This document shows positions 27,394 to 36,117 of a stretch of 48,630 bases of DNA, piece after piece. The notes under the pieces are model-generated. The model saw only the letters and a program-made list of their open reading frames with translations, searched no databases and had not been told where the DNA came from. Made by a program: the position numbers and the translations under genes. The stretch is taken from assembly GCF_000721175.1 (NCBI RefSeq), contig NZ_JOEZ01000048.1, forward strand, positions 1 through 48,630, given 5' to 3'. This DNA is from Streptomyces anulatus. Lineage in GTDB: Bacteria; Actinomycetota; Actinomycetes; Streptomycetales; Streptomycetaceae. The number at the start of each line of letters is the position of its first letter. The stretch's first letter is position 1.

Positions 27394-28848
27394 CTATCGC
27401 GTCCCGCGGCCCGTCCCCCCGCCCTCCCGCTCCGGCGGCAGCGGCCGGGAGACGGGCCGCAGGAATTCCCGGACGTAGGTGCGGTGCCACCAGCGGCCGG
27501 TGGCCCGCAGCTCCCGGAGCCCGGTGAACCGGTAACGGAACACCCGGGCGCGAACGTGCCGGGGCGGCCCGTCGGGGAACGGGTTGTGACCGAGCAGCCG
27601 GAGCGTGTCCCGGTCGCCCTCCAGCAGCCGCTCGGTGAACGGCCCGAACCAGGAGCGCGCGTACGCCGGGGAGAGCGCCGCGAACCACATCATCCAGTCG
27701 AGCCGCAGATGGTACGGGGCGAACAGGCGCGGCAGCCGGCGCGGATCGCCCGGCTTGCCGCGGAAGCCGTACTCCCGCCACCCGGTGCCCTCGTGCGCGA
27801 CGGGATCGGCGCTGCCCTCCACCACGACCTCCAGCCGCATCCGGCTGATCGAGCCGAACGCCCCATAGGTGTTGACCAGGTGCAGGGGGTCGTAGGACCG
27901 GTTCATCGCCTGCCGCCGTGAGAGCAGATTGCGCGCCGGGCGGTAGCTGAGCACCAGCACCAGGGCGGTGACCGCGATGACGACCACCTCGAACCAGAGG
28001 GGTGGCGCGACCTGGGCCGGTGGCGGACCGGCCAGCGGAGTCCAGTCGATCGCGGAGAGCGCCAGCGCGATGGTGAGCCAGTTCAGCCAGGCGAAGTTCC
28101 CCGACAGGACCAGCCAGAGCTGGGTGAGGACCATCAGGCCGGCGGCCACGCTCGCCACCGGCTGCGGGGTGAACAGCAGGAAGGGCACCAGCAGCTGGGT
28201 GACATGGTTGGCGGCGACCTCCACCCGGTGCACGGGCCTGGGCAGATGGTGGAAGAACCAGCTCAGCGGCCCCGGCATCGGCTGCGTCTCGTGGTGGAAG
28301 TCCAGGCACGTCAGCTCGCGCCAGCACGCGTCCCCGCGCATCTTGATCAGCCCCGCGCCGAACTCCACCCGGAACAGCAGCCACCGCAGCAGCCACAGGA
28401 CCAGCACCGGCGCGGCCGTGTCCCCGTTGCCGAGGAAGACCGCCAGGAACCCCGTCTCCAGCAGCAGCGACTCCCAGCCGAATCCGTACCAGACCTGTCC
28501 CACCTGGACGATCGACAGATACAGCACCCATGGCAGCGCCCAGAGCAGCATGCCGCCCCACAGCGGCAGCAGACCGTCGAGACCGGCGATCAGGGCCACG
28601 GAGGCGGCGCAGCCGCTCCAGGCGACGGAGGCGAAGAAGCGGTCCGAGTAGTGGAGCCGGAAGAGGCCCGGAGCGGCCCGCCAGGGCGTGCGCCGCAGCA
28701 GCTCGGGGACGGGCAGCATGCCGCGCTCGCCGATCAGCGCCCGGAACTGGAGCGCGGCGGAGAGGAAGGCGACCAGATAGACCACGGCCAGAGCCCGCTG
28801 GAAGATCAGCCGGCTCAGCCAGTAGCCGTCCGCGGTGAACCATTCCAT
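27394..28848 (-). CDS. Lipase maturation factor (LMF1-like) family membrane protein
   Basis: The 484-residue polytopic protein matches the LMF family, known from the vertebrate ER chaperone LMF1 and widespread in bacteria without known function. Residues 1-310 carry seven or more membrane helices. Family blocks are RDACW-type KMRGDACWRELTCLDFHHETQPMP and LSWFFHHLPRPVHRVEVAANH. The C-terminal soluble part has LVNTYGAFGSISRMRLEVVVEGS and EYGFRGKPGDP, then RLDWMMWFAAL. These are the most conserved LMF stretches. ATG at 28848 begins MEWFTADGYW. It lies just downstream of the DUF1990 and YndJ genes on the same strand (22-base gap), so the three probably form one operon. Confidence 0.9.
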   Translation of the reverse strand: MEWFTADGYWLSRLIFQRALAVVYLVAFLSAALQFRALIGERGMLPVPELLRRTPWRAAPGLFRLHYSDRFFASVAWSGCAASVALIAGLDGLLPLWGGMLLWALPWVLYLSIVQVGQVWYGFGWESLLLETGFLAVFLGNGDTAAPVLVLWLLRWLLFRVEFGAGLIKMRGDACWRELTCLDFHHETQPMPGPLSWFFHHLPRPVHRVEVAANHVTQLLVPFLLFTPQPVASVAAGLMVLTQLWLVLSGNFAWLNWLTIALALSAIDWTPLAGPPPAQVAPPLWFEVVVIAVTALVLVLSYRPARNLLSRRQAMNRSYDPLHLVNTYGAFGSISRMRLEVVVEGSADPVAHEGTGWREYGFRGKPGDPRRLPRLFAPYHLRLDWMMWFAALSPAYARSWFGPFTERLLEGDRDTLRLLGHNPFPDGPPRHVRARVFRYRFTGLRELRATGRWWHRTYVREFLRPVSRPLPPEREGGGTGRGTR

Positions 28849-28870
28849 CCCTGCCAGTATCGGCCAGGAG

Positions 28871-29383
28871 TCAGCCGGCGGCGACGATACGGCGCAGCGT
28901 GCGGCCGAGCCTGCGCGCGTACCAGAGCTGCACGGGCGGCACCAGCGGTCCGGCGAGCCGGGCGTACCAGGAGGCGGGGCGCGAGAACGCCAGCACCGTG
29001 AACCACACGGTGCCGTCGTCCGTGAGGTCCACCACGAAGCACTCCTCGCCGCGCTCCGGATGCCCGGCCAGGGTGCCGTAGCCGAAGCCGGTGCGGCCGT
29101 CCTCCCCGTACGCCGTCCAGATCACCTCGCAGGGGGCCGTGAAGCGCAGCGGCCCGAGACCCAGGGAGACCCGGACGCTGCCGCCGGGCTCCGCGCGCCG
29201 GGCCGGGGCCTCCACCCGTGCGCCCGAGGCGCGGTGCATCCGCCATTCGGTCACCGCCGCGCCTGCGGCCGCGAAGTCGGCCTCGCCCCGGCCGATCCGG
29301 GTGCGGTGGTGGAGGTGGTGGTAGCCCCGGGGGAGCGGGCCCAGGCGGGTCGCGCCGACCTCCGGGTAGGTGAGGGTGCTCAT
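28871..29383 (-). CDS. DUF1990 family protein
   Basis: The 170-residue soluble protein begins LTYPEVGATRLGPLPRGYHHLHHR and contains RTGFGYGTLAGHPERGEECFVV, DDGTVWFTVLAFSRPASWYARLAGP and a basic end ARRLGRTLRRIVAAG. These are hallmarks of DUF1990, a START-like fold family of unknown role also found in plants. Its ATG overlaps the stop of the YndJ gene (ATGA at 29380-29383), so the two are translationally coupled. DUF1990 and YndJ proteins commonly travel together. The LMF gene follows after 22 bases. Confidence 0.88.
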   Translation of the reverse strand: MSTLTYPEVGATRLGPLPRGYHHLHHRTRIGRGEADFAAAGAAVTEWRMHRASGARVEAPARRAEPGGSVRVSLGLGPLRFTAPCEVIWTAYGEDGRTGFGYGTLAGHPERGEECFVVDLTDDGTVWFTVLAFSRPASWYARLAGPLVPPVQLWYARRLGRTLRRIVAAG

Positions 29384-30258
29384 GCGGTCCTGCCTCCGGT
29401 GCGCTGGGGTGCTTCGGTACGGATGGGTGCCTCGGTGCGGATGGGCTCCTGGGTGCGGATGCGCCGCCAGGCCAGCAGTGAGCAGAGCGCGAAACCCAGC
29501 GCATTGCCGAGGCCATGGGTGGCGGCCATCCAGGTCAGCGTGGGGTGGGGCAGCCCGGTCGCCTCGCCGAGCGCCCAGCTCAGCGCGAGCAGCATCGTCG
29601 CCACCAGGACGGCGGCGGAGGTGAGCAGCAGGAGCCGCGTCGTCCGGTCCCGGCCGTCGGCGTGCCCCATGCGCCGGGTGAGCAGGCCGACCGTCCACAT
29701 TCCGGCGGTGAGGACGACGGCCCCGACCAGCTCGGCCCAGTCGCCGACGAAATAGCCGGCGAGGACGAGGAGGGTGCCCAGCGGCACGCTCAGTGCGGCG
29801 AAGCGGCCCGCCGGGCCGTCGGCGACCCGGCAGACCAGACCGGCGATCAGGGCGGCGGCGAATCCGGCGAAGTGGAAGTGCGGCACGGTGAGCGCGAGGA
29901 TGCCGAGGTCGAACCCGAACAGTTCGTGTCCGGCGCGCTCGGCGACCAGGGCGATCGCGGCGACGGCCGGGGTGACCAGCGCGGTGAGCAAGGCGATCCC
30001 GGCGGGGTCGAGGTCCCGGCCGCGGGCCGCCCGGCGCGGTGCGTGCAGGGCGAGCAGGACGGCGCCCAGTGCGTAGCAGCAGGCGAGCGCCGCGGCCGTG
30101 GCACCACGCGGCAGCCAGAGGGCGATCGCGCCCGGTACGGAGAAGAGCGGCCAGAGCCGGCGGATCCGGTCCAGCTCCCGCAGCTCGGTCAGTCGCAGCC
30201 CCACGGGCACGACGACGACCATGCCCAGCATCACGATGGCGTTGACGAGTGCGGACAC
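29380..30258 (-). CDS. YndJ-like integral membrane protein
   Basis: The 292-residue protein has about nine membrane helices and the YndJ pattern TVPHFHFAGFAAALIAGL and MAATHGLGNALGFALCSLLAWR, with His residues placed in helices. The function of the family is unknown. The C-terminus ends in a short repeat (EPIRTEAPIRTEAP). The start is GTG at 30258 directly after GGGGGAGG; the next Met is deep in the first helix. It is the first gene of the YndJ-DUF1990-LMF operon, and two TTGAAC palindromes lie in its promoter region. Confidence 0.85.
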   Translation of the reverse strand: MSALVNAIVMLGMVVVVPVGLRLTELRELDRIRRLWPLFSVPGAIALWLPRGATAAALACCYALGAVLLALHAPRRAARGRDLDPAGIALLTALVTPAVAAIALVAERAGHELFGFDLGILALTVPHFHFAGFAAALIAGLVCRVADGPAGRFAALSVPLGTLLVLAGYFVGDWAELVGAVVLTAGMWTVGLLTRRMGHADGRDRTTRLLLLTSAAVLVATMLLALSWALGEATGLPHPTLTWMAATHGLGNALGFALCSLLAWRRIRTQEPIRTEAPIRTEAPQRTGGRTA

Positions 30259-30273
30259 GCCTCCCCCTCTGCT

Positions 30274-30328
30274 TTGAACGTGTTCAAGTCTTGGGGGAGA
30301 GAGTAGAGGGTTTATTGAACGCGTTCAA
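30274..30328. promoter_or_regulatory. Two TTGAAC(N2)GTTCAA operators upstream of the YndJ operon
   Basis: TTGAACGTGTTCAA (30274-30287) and TTGAACGCGTTCAA (30315-30328) are 14-bp palindromes, the second perfect, with centres 41 bases apart (about four helix turns on one face). Such TTGAA-type dyads are typical TetR-family operators. They lie between the YndJ start (30258) and the divergent lipoprotein gene (30428), so either or both could be controlled. No tetR gene lies in the window. Confidence 0.7.
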
Positions 30329-30427
30329 GACGGGGGTGGCGGTGGGCCGTCCGCTTGCGGGCCCGTGCTCGGTGCGGCACAGATGGTGACACCCACTCCG
30401 TTCCACAGGGACAGGCAGGAGAGCTCT

Positions 30428-31555
30428 GTGCGCTCACCCAGACGTTCCCGGCGTACCGCGCTCGCCGCGCTGTCCGCCGGGGTGCTGTTCGCCGTCGCCG
30501 GCTGTGGTGGCGGTGGCGACCGTACGGCGAAGGGCACCACGGGCACCGCGGACGCCAAGGACGTCCTCCTCCAGTCGCTCGCGTCCCCCGGCCCCGGACC
30601 GTTCACCGCGTCCACGGCGCGGGCGACGGCCTCCGCGTCCCCCACCGGCGCACCGGACGCCGAACCGACCTCCGCCACCCGGACGGTCCATCCGGTCTCC
30701 GGCGCCGTTCCGGGGCTCTACGGCGGCACCCGGTCGGTCGCCGCCTGCGACGTCGAGCGGCAGACCACCCTGCTGACCGACGGCGAGGACAAGGCGCGCG
30801 CCTTCGCCGACGCGGCCGGCATCGAGGCCGTGCAGATCCCGGGCTACCTGAGGTCCCTCACCCCGGTCGTCCTGCGCGCAGACGCCCAGGTCACCAATCA
30901 CGGCTACAGCGCCGGCTCGGCCACCGCCTTCCAGGCCGTGCTCCAGACGGGCACCGCCGTCCTGGTCGACAGCCGGGGCATGCCCCGCGTCCGCTGCGCC
31001 TGCGGAAACCCGCTGGGCCCGCCCGTGGTCGCCGACGGGAAGGTGGCCCACCGCGGTGAGCGCTGGCCCGGCTACGACCCCGCGCGCATCGTGGCCGTCG
31101 AGCCCGGCGTCAAGGCGGCCACCAGCCTGATCATCGTGGACGCCGACGACGACACCTGGATCGAACGGGTCATGGGTGACAGCGGCGGCCGCGACCGCAC
31201 CCCCGACGACCCGCCGCCCTTCGCGCCCGACGCCGACCTGCTCTTCCCGTCGCCGGGCCGCCCCACCGAGTCCGCGCCCCCGGACCCCCCGCCGTCCGAC
31301 CCGGCCCCCTCCGAGCCGGAAGGGCCGACGGACCCCGGGCCCGCGGAGCCGTCCGACGACTTCGGCGACACACCGCCCGAGGAGCCGTGGGAGTACGAGG
31401 ACGAGGGCGGCCCGGACGTCGCGCCGGAGCCGACCCAGGTCTTCCCCGCCGAGCCGGACGAGCCCGCGGTACCCGACGGGCCGGTGGAGCCGGCCCAGCC
31501 GGACGAGCTGGACGAGCCCATGGAAGCGGGCATCGGTGACGTGTTCGCCGGCTGA
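30428..31555 (+). CDS. DUF6777-type secreted lipoprotein
   Basis: The 375-residue lipoprotein opens with RSPRRSRRTALAAL and the lipobox FAVAGC, so it should be membrane-anchored outside. The middle domain (about 90-250) contains VHPVSGAVPGLYGGTRSVAACDVERQ and VRCACGNPLGPP with paired Cys. It resembles DUF6777, often seen as the extracellular part of Streptomyces serine/threonine kinases. The last 110 residues are a long Pro/Glu/Asp-rich acidic tail (repeats like EPDEPAVPDGPVEP), probably extended in the wall. GTG at 30428 follows AGGAG. It stands before the PAS-SpoIIE gene with a 60-base gap. A signalling link is possible but unproven. Confidence 0.8.
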   Translation: MRSPRRSRRTALAALSAGVLFAVAGCGGGGDRTAKGTTGTADAKDVLLQSLASPGPGPFTASTARATASASPTGAPDAEPTSATRTVHPVSGAVPGLYGGTRSVAACDVERQTTLLTDGEDKARAFADAAGIEAVQIPGYLRSLTPVVLRADAQVTNHGYSAGSATAFQAVLQTGTAVLVDSRGMPRVRCACGNPLGPPVVADGKVAHRGERWPGYDPARIVAVEPGVKAATSLIIVDADDDTWIERVMGDSGGRDRTPDDPPPFAPDADLLFPSPGRPTESAPPDPPPSDPAPSEPEGPTDPGPAEPSDDFGDTPPEEPWEYEDEGGPDVAPEPTQVFPAEPDEPAVPDGPVEPAQPDELDEPMEAGIGDVFAG

Positions 31556-31615
31556 CCCGGCCCGTACGGATCGGTCGCGGAATCGGACAAGAAGAATCGG
31601 ACGAACAATGGCAGA

Positions 31616-33688
31616 GTGTCCCACATGGATGATCGGGTAGCGGGTGCCCTGTCACTCCCCGACGACTGGCCCGCCCACCCGGACCTCAGCCTCGCCCTGA
31701 ACCGTATGGGCAGCTTCGACTGGGACCTCGACACGGGCCTCATGCACATGGACCGGACCGCCCTCGACGTGTTCGACCTGACCGCGGAAGAGTACGACGA
31801 CCGGCCGGCCACGCTGGCGCCGCGCGTGCCGACGGACGAGGCCCAGCGCCTGGACGGGATGGTCTCGCACGCCCTCAAGAGCGGCCGCACCAACTACGGC
31901 GCGTACTTCCGCATCCAGCGGCGCGACGGAACCCTGCGCTGGACCCACACCCAGGGCTTCGTCCGCCGCGACGGCACCGGCCGCCCGCGCCGCATCATCG
32001 GGATCGTCCGCGACGCCACCCAGGAACTGGCCGACTCCACCGCCCGGCGCGAGCTGGACGAGGAGCGCCGCCGGCGCACCAGCCTGGTCGAGGGCACCAC
32101 CGCCGCGCTGGCCCACGCCCGTACCGTCAAGGACGTCATCGCCGTCCTCAAGAACTCCCAGGGCCTCGCCCACCTCGGAGCCACCAGCCTCGTCATGGGC
32201 CTGCTGGAGTCCGGCCGCATCCACCTCGTGGCCGACGGCCCCGAAGGCTCGTACGTCCCCGGCACCCAGTACACCCGGGTGGACGAGCAGTACCCGATGA
32301 GCGAAGTGGTCCGCACGCTGGCCCCGCGCTTCATCGAGTCCGCCGACGACTTCGCCGCCTCGTACCCGATCCTGTGGCCCGGCATCAGCCACCTCGGGAT
32401 CACCTCCGCCGCCTACATGCCGCTGATCGCCCAGGCCCGCCCGATCGGCGCACTCGGCCTCCTCTACCGGGACAAGGCGGGCTTCACCGCCGACGAACGC
32501 AATCTGCTGATGGCGCTCGGCACCTCGATCGCCCAGAGCCTCCAGCGCGCGATGCTCTACGAGCAGGACCACGACCTCGCCGAGGGGCTCCAGCAGGCGA
32601 TGCTGCCGCGCAGGATCCCGGCCGTGCCCGGGGCGCAGGTCGCCGTCCGCTACCGCTCGGCCCGCCTCGGCCGCGACATCGGCGGCGACTGGTACGACCT
32701 GATCCCCCTGCCCGGCGGCCGGGTCGGCGCCGTCATCGGGGACGTCCAGGGGCATGACACCCACGCCGCCGCCGTCATGGGACAGCTCAGGATCGTCCTG
32801 CGCGCGTACGCCGCCGAGGGGCACAGCCCCGCCACGGTCATGGCGCGCGCCTCCGTCTTCCTCCACGAACTGGACACCGACCGCTTCGCCACCTGCACCT
32901 ACGCCGAGGTCGACCTCACCACCGGCGTCGTCCAGGTGGTCCGCGCCGGACACGTCGACCCGCTGGTCCGGGACGTGGACGGGAGCTGCCGCAGGATGCC
33001 GTCCGAGGGCGGCCTGCCGCTGGGCCTCTCTGCGGAGTTCGGCCAGCTGGAGTACCCGGTCGGCACGGTCGAGCTGGACCCCGGCCAGACGATGATCCTG
33101 TTCACCGACGGCCTCGTCGAGCTGCCGGGCTCCGACCTCGACGAAGGCATGCAGCTGCTCACCACACTCGTCACCAACGGCCCCCACGACCTGCAGACAC
33201 TGGCCGACCAGCTCTGCGACGCCGTCGACGTGCGCGGCGGCCAGGACGATGTCGCGGTCCTGCTGCTGCGCCGCCGGGCCGCGCACGCCCCGCAGCCGGG
33301 CGGCCGGCTCCAGCAGCACGTCGCCCAGAACGACCCCGAGGCGCTGAGTTCGTCCCGGCACATGATCCGGGCCGCGGTCCGGACCTGGGGGGCGAAGGAC
33401 CGGGCCGACGAGATCGAGCTCGCGGCCGACGAACTGATCACCAACGCGCTCATGCACACCGACGGCGGCGCCGTCGTGACGATCCGGGTGCTCGCCGGAA
33501 CCGAGCGACGCCTCCGCGTCGATGTCGAGGACCGCTCCAGCGCCCTGCCCCGGCGCCGCGACGCGGGGGTGTCCGGAGTGTCCGGGCGCGGCCTCATGCT
33601 GGTCGACCGGCTGTCCGACGTCTGGGGCGTGGAGTCCCGGGGCAGCGGCAAATGCGTGTGGTGCGAGTTCCTCATCCCGGCGCTATGA
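31616..33688 (+). CDS. PAS-GAF-SpoIIE phosphatase with C-terminal RsbW-like ATPase domain
   Basis: The 690-residue cytoplasmic regulator has a PAS domain at about 25-140 (FDWDLDTGLMHMD, RDGTLRWTHTQGFVRRDG) and a GAF domain at about 160-320 (AAYMPLIAQARPIGALGLLYR). The SpoIIE phosphatase at about 335-555 has IGGDWYDLIPLP, VIGDVQGHDTHAAAVMG, LFTDGLVELPG and GGQDDVAVLLLRRR. The HATPase at about 580-685 has ELAADELITNALMHTDGG and SGRGLMLVDRLSDVWGV. Holding phosphatase and kinase-like domains in one chain is common in Streptomyces and could both charge and discharge a STAS protein. All canonical SpoIIE metal residues are present. GTG at 31616 is uncertain: ATG at 31625 is also possible, and a 10-codon ORF (31608-31640) overlaps the start. 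Confidence 0.9.
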   Translation: MSHMDDRVAGALSLPDDWPAHPDLSLALNRMGSFDWDLDTGLMHMDRTALDVFDLTAEEYDDRPATLAPRVPTDEAQRLDGMVSHALKSGRTNYGAYFRIQRRDGTLRWTHTQGFVRRDGTGRPRRIIGIVRDATQELADSTARRELDEERRRRTSLVEGTTAALAHARTVKDVIAVLKNSQGLAHLGATSLVMGLLESGRIHLVADGPEGSYVPGTQYTRVDEQYPMSEVVRTLAPRFIESADDFAASYPILWPGISHLGITSAAYMPLIAQARPIGALGLLYRDKAGFTADERNLLMALGTSIAQSLQRAMLYEQDHDLAEGLQQAMLPRRIPAVPGAQVAVRYRSARLGRDIGGDWYDLIPLPGGRVGAVIGDVQGHDTHAAAVMGQLRIVLRAYAAEGHSPATVMARASVFLHELDTDRFATCTYAEVDLTTGVVQVVRAGHVDPLVRDVDGSCRRMPSEGGLPLGLSAEFGQLEYPVGTVELDPGQTMILFTDGLVELPGSDLDEGMQLLTTLVTNGPHDLQTLADQLCDAVDVRGGQDDVAVLLLRRRAAHAPQPGGRLQQHVAQNDPEALSSSRHMIRAAVRTWGAKDRADEIELAADELITNALMHTDGGAVVTIRVLAGTERRLRVDVEDRSSALPRRRDAGVSGVSGRGLMLVDRLSDVWGVESRGSGKCVWCEFLIPAL

Positions 33689-33827
33689 CCCCGGCCCGCC
33701 GGTCCGGGCTCCGCGGACCCGGCCCGGGTGGCGTAACAGTACGTAACACGTATGTGCTTGACCGTGACCGTCCGCAGGGATTGACTGCGGGCACCGGCCG
33801 CACCCCGGCCCTGCCGCCCTCGACGAC

Positions 33828-35207
33828 ATGAGGTCCCCGTTGGGTACCGAGCTTCTCGCCCCGCTCGATCTTGCTTTCTGGCACCTCGAATCGGACGCCC
33901 ATCCGATGCACCTGGGCGCGCTCGCCGTCTTCGCCCCGGCGCCGGGCACCGGTCCGGAGCGGATCCTCGACCTGCTCGGGACCCGCGCCGCCGCCATCCC
34001 CCGGCTGCGCATGCGCGTACGGGACGTCCTGCTGCCGGTCGGCGGCAAGGCCTGGACGGTGGACAAGGACTTCGACGTGCACCGGCACGTCAGCTACGTC
34101 GTCGTGGACGGCGGCGACTTCACGGCGGAGGCCACCCGGCTGGCCGGCGAACTGATGGAGCGACCGCTCGGGCGGGGGCTGCCGCCCTGGCGGATGTACC
34201 TCGTCGGCGGTACGGGCGGCGGGCCCTTCGCCGTCCTGGTCAAGCTGCACCACGCGCTGGCCGACGGGATGCGGGCGGTCGCCATCGGCGCCGGGATCTT
34301 CGACGAGATCGCCGCCGTCACCAGCGCCCGCACCGCCGCCCGGGGCCGCCCCGCCGTCCCGCCACGCTCCTGGCTGCCCGACCCCCGCGAGATGGCGGGC
34401 ATGGCGCTGGGGCGGATCGGCGAGGTCGGCCGGGCGCTCGGCGTGGGGGCCTCCGTCGTCCGCGCCGGCCGCCTCGACCTGCGCGGCGCGACCGCCTTCA
34501 CCGCACCCTCCAGCGGCACCCGGCGCCTGGCCACCGCCGACCTCGACGCCGGGGACCTCCAGCGGATCCGGCGGGCCGAGGGCGGCACCGCCAACGACAT
34601 CCTCCTCGCCGTCGTCGCCGGGGCCCTGCGCCGCTGGATGGCCGAGCGCGGCGAGCCGCTGCCCGTCGCCGACCCGCGCGCCCTGGTCCCCGTCTCCCGG
34701 CGCCGGCCCGGCGGCGCCACCGCCACCGGCAACCGGCTCTCCGCCTATCTGCTCGGCCTGCCGGTCACCGTGGCCGACCCGCGCGAGCGGCTCCGGGCGG
34801 TCCGGAGCGCGATGGACCGCAACAAAGCGGCCGGCCCCCTTAAGGGCGCCGGAGCCGTCGCCGTCCTCGCCGACCAACTACCGCCGCTGGCGCATCGGTT
34901 CGGCGCGCCGTTGGCGGCCGGCGCCGCCCGCATGCTGTTCGACGTGCTGGTCACCAGCGTGCCGCTGCCGCGCTCCGCGCTGTCGCTGGGGGGCTGCCCG
35001 CTGACCGCCCTCTACCCCATGGCACCGCTGGCCAGGGGCCAGTCCCTGGCGGTCGCCCTCTCCACCTACGGAGGGCGGGTGCACGTGGGTCTGGTGGCCG
35101 ACGGCAAGGCGCTGCCCGACCTCGACCGGCTCGCCGCGTCCGTCGAGGAGGAGTTCACCGAGCTGTACGCCGTCATCACCGGCACGGACCGCACACCGGT
35201 GCCCTGA
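33828..35207 (+). CDS. WS/DGAT-type acyltransferase
   Basis: The 459-residue bifunctional wax ester synthase/diacylglycerol acyltransferase-like protein would make storage triacylglycerol from acyl-CoA. The catalytic HHxxxDG motif is in KLHHALADGMR (about residue 140). Other family blocks are LLAPLDLAFWHLES, PMHLGALAVF, GGTANDILLAVVAGALRRWM, ALVPVSRR and the C-terminal GCPLTALYPMAPLARGQSLAVALSTYGGRVHVGLVAD. The ATG at 33828 starts at the usual place. The 139 bases upstream contain CGTAAC repeated at 33732 and 33742 and may carry an operator. It stands alone or runs with the DNA glycosylase 36 bases downstream. Confidence 0.92.
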   Translation: MRSPLGTELLAPLDLAFWHLESDAHPMHLGALAVFAPAPGTGPERILDLLGTRAAAIPRLRMRVRDVLLPVGGKAWTVDKDFDVHRHVSYVVVDGGDFTAEATRLAGELMERPLGRGLPPWRMYLVGGTGGGPFAVLVKLHHALADGMRAVAIGAGIFDEIAAVTSARTAARGRPAVPPRSWLPDPREMAGMALGRIGEVGRALGVGASVVRAGRLDLRGATAFTAPSSGTRRLATADLDAGDLQRIRRAEGGTANDILLAVVAGALRRWMAERGEPLPVADPRALVPVSRRRPGGATATGNRLSAYLLGLPVTVADPRERLRAVRSAMDRNKAAGPLKGAGAVAVLADQLPPLAHRFGAPLAAGAARMLFDVLVTSVPLPRSALSLGGCPLTALYPMAPLARGQSLAVALSTYGGRVHVGLVADGKALPDLDRLAASVEEEFTELYAVITGTDRTPVP

Positions 35208-35243
35208 CAGGCGGCCGCCCACCGGCTGCGGCAGGCTGGCACC

Positions 35244-36104
35244 ATGCCCGAACTGCCCGAAGTCGAAGCCCTGCGGGCCTTCCTCGGCGACCACCTGGTC
35301 GGCAAGGAGATCGCCCGCGTCCTCCCGCTGGCGATCAGCGTCCTGAAGACGTACGACCCGCCGCTGACCGCCCTCGAAGGCGCCACGGTCACCTCGATCG
35401 CCCGGTACGGGAAGTTCCTCGACATCGAGGCGGGCGGGCTCCATCTCTGCACCCACCTGGCACGGGCCGGCTGGCTCCGCTGGAAGGACTCCTTCCCGGC
35501 CGCCCCGCCCCGCCCCGGCAAGGGGCCCCTCGCCCTGCGCCTGGTGACCGCGGACCGCGACGGCTTCGACCTGACCGAGATGGGCACCAAGAAGCGCCTC
35601 TCCGTCCACCTCGTCCACGACCCCATGGACGTCCCCGGGATCGCCCGCCTCGGCCCGGACCCCCTCGCCGACGGCTTCGACCGGGACGCGTTCGCCGCTC
35701 TGCTCGCCGGGGAGCGCCGTCAGATCAAGGGCGCGCTGCGCGACCAGTCGCTCATCGCGGGCATCGGCAACGCCTACAGCGACGAGATCCTGCACGTCGC
35801 GAAGATGTCCCCGTTCAAACGGACCGCCGACCTCGGTGAGGACGACGTGACCCGTCTGTACGACGCGCTGCGCACCACGCTGAAGGACGCCGTGGCCCGC
35901 GCCGGCGGGATGGAGGCGGGGCAGCTCAAAGCCGAGAAGAAGAGCGGGATGCGGGTCCACGGGCGTACCGGAGAGGCCTGCCCGGTCTGCGGGGACACCG
36001 TCCTGGAGGTCTCCTTCAGCGACTCCTCGCTGCAGTACTGCCCCACCTGCCAGACCGGCGGCAAACCGCTGGCCGACCGGAGGCTCTCGAAGTTCCTGAA
36101 GTGA
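35244..36104 (+). CDS. Fpg/Nei-family DNA glycosylase
   Basis: The 286-residue base-excision repair enzyme removes oxidised bases and nicks the AP site. The N-terminal MPELPEVEALRAFL places the Pro-Glu catalytic pair right after the initiator Met. The H2TH region shows LRDQSLIAGIGNAYSDEILHVAKMSP, and the C-terminal zinc finger has Cys pairs in ACPVCGDTV and YCPTCQTGGKPLADRRLSKFLK. The long Lys-rich insertion before the finger (AEKKSGMRVHGRTGE) marks the actinobacterial Nei-like branch. ATG at 35244 is fixed by the required N-terminal proline. It ends 13 bases before the convergent anti-sigma gene. Confidence 0.93.
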   Translation: MPELPEVEALRAFLGDHLVGKEIARVLPLAISVLKTYDPPLTALEGATVTSIARYGKFLDIEAGGLHLCTHLARAGWLRWKDSFPAAPPRPGKGPLALRLVTADRDGFDLTEMGTKKRLSVHLVHDPMDVPGIARLGPDPLADGFDRDAFAALLAGERRQIKGALRDQSLIAGIGNAYSDEILHVAKMSPFKRTADLGEDDVTRLYDALRTTLKDAVARAGGMEAGQLKAEKKSGMRVHGRTGEACPVCGDTVLEVSFSDSSLQYCPTCQTGGKPLADRRLSKFLK

Positions 36105-36117
36105 CCGCACCCCAGGT

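Noticed and set aside
31608..31640. Ten-codon upstream ORF overlapping the PAS-SpoIIE start
   Set aside because: The ATG has no clear ribosome site and such ORFs are common by chance. It is noted only as a start-site ambiguity.
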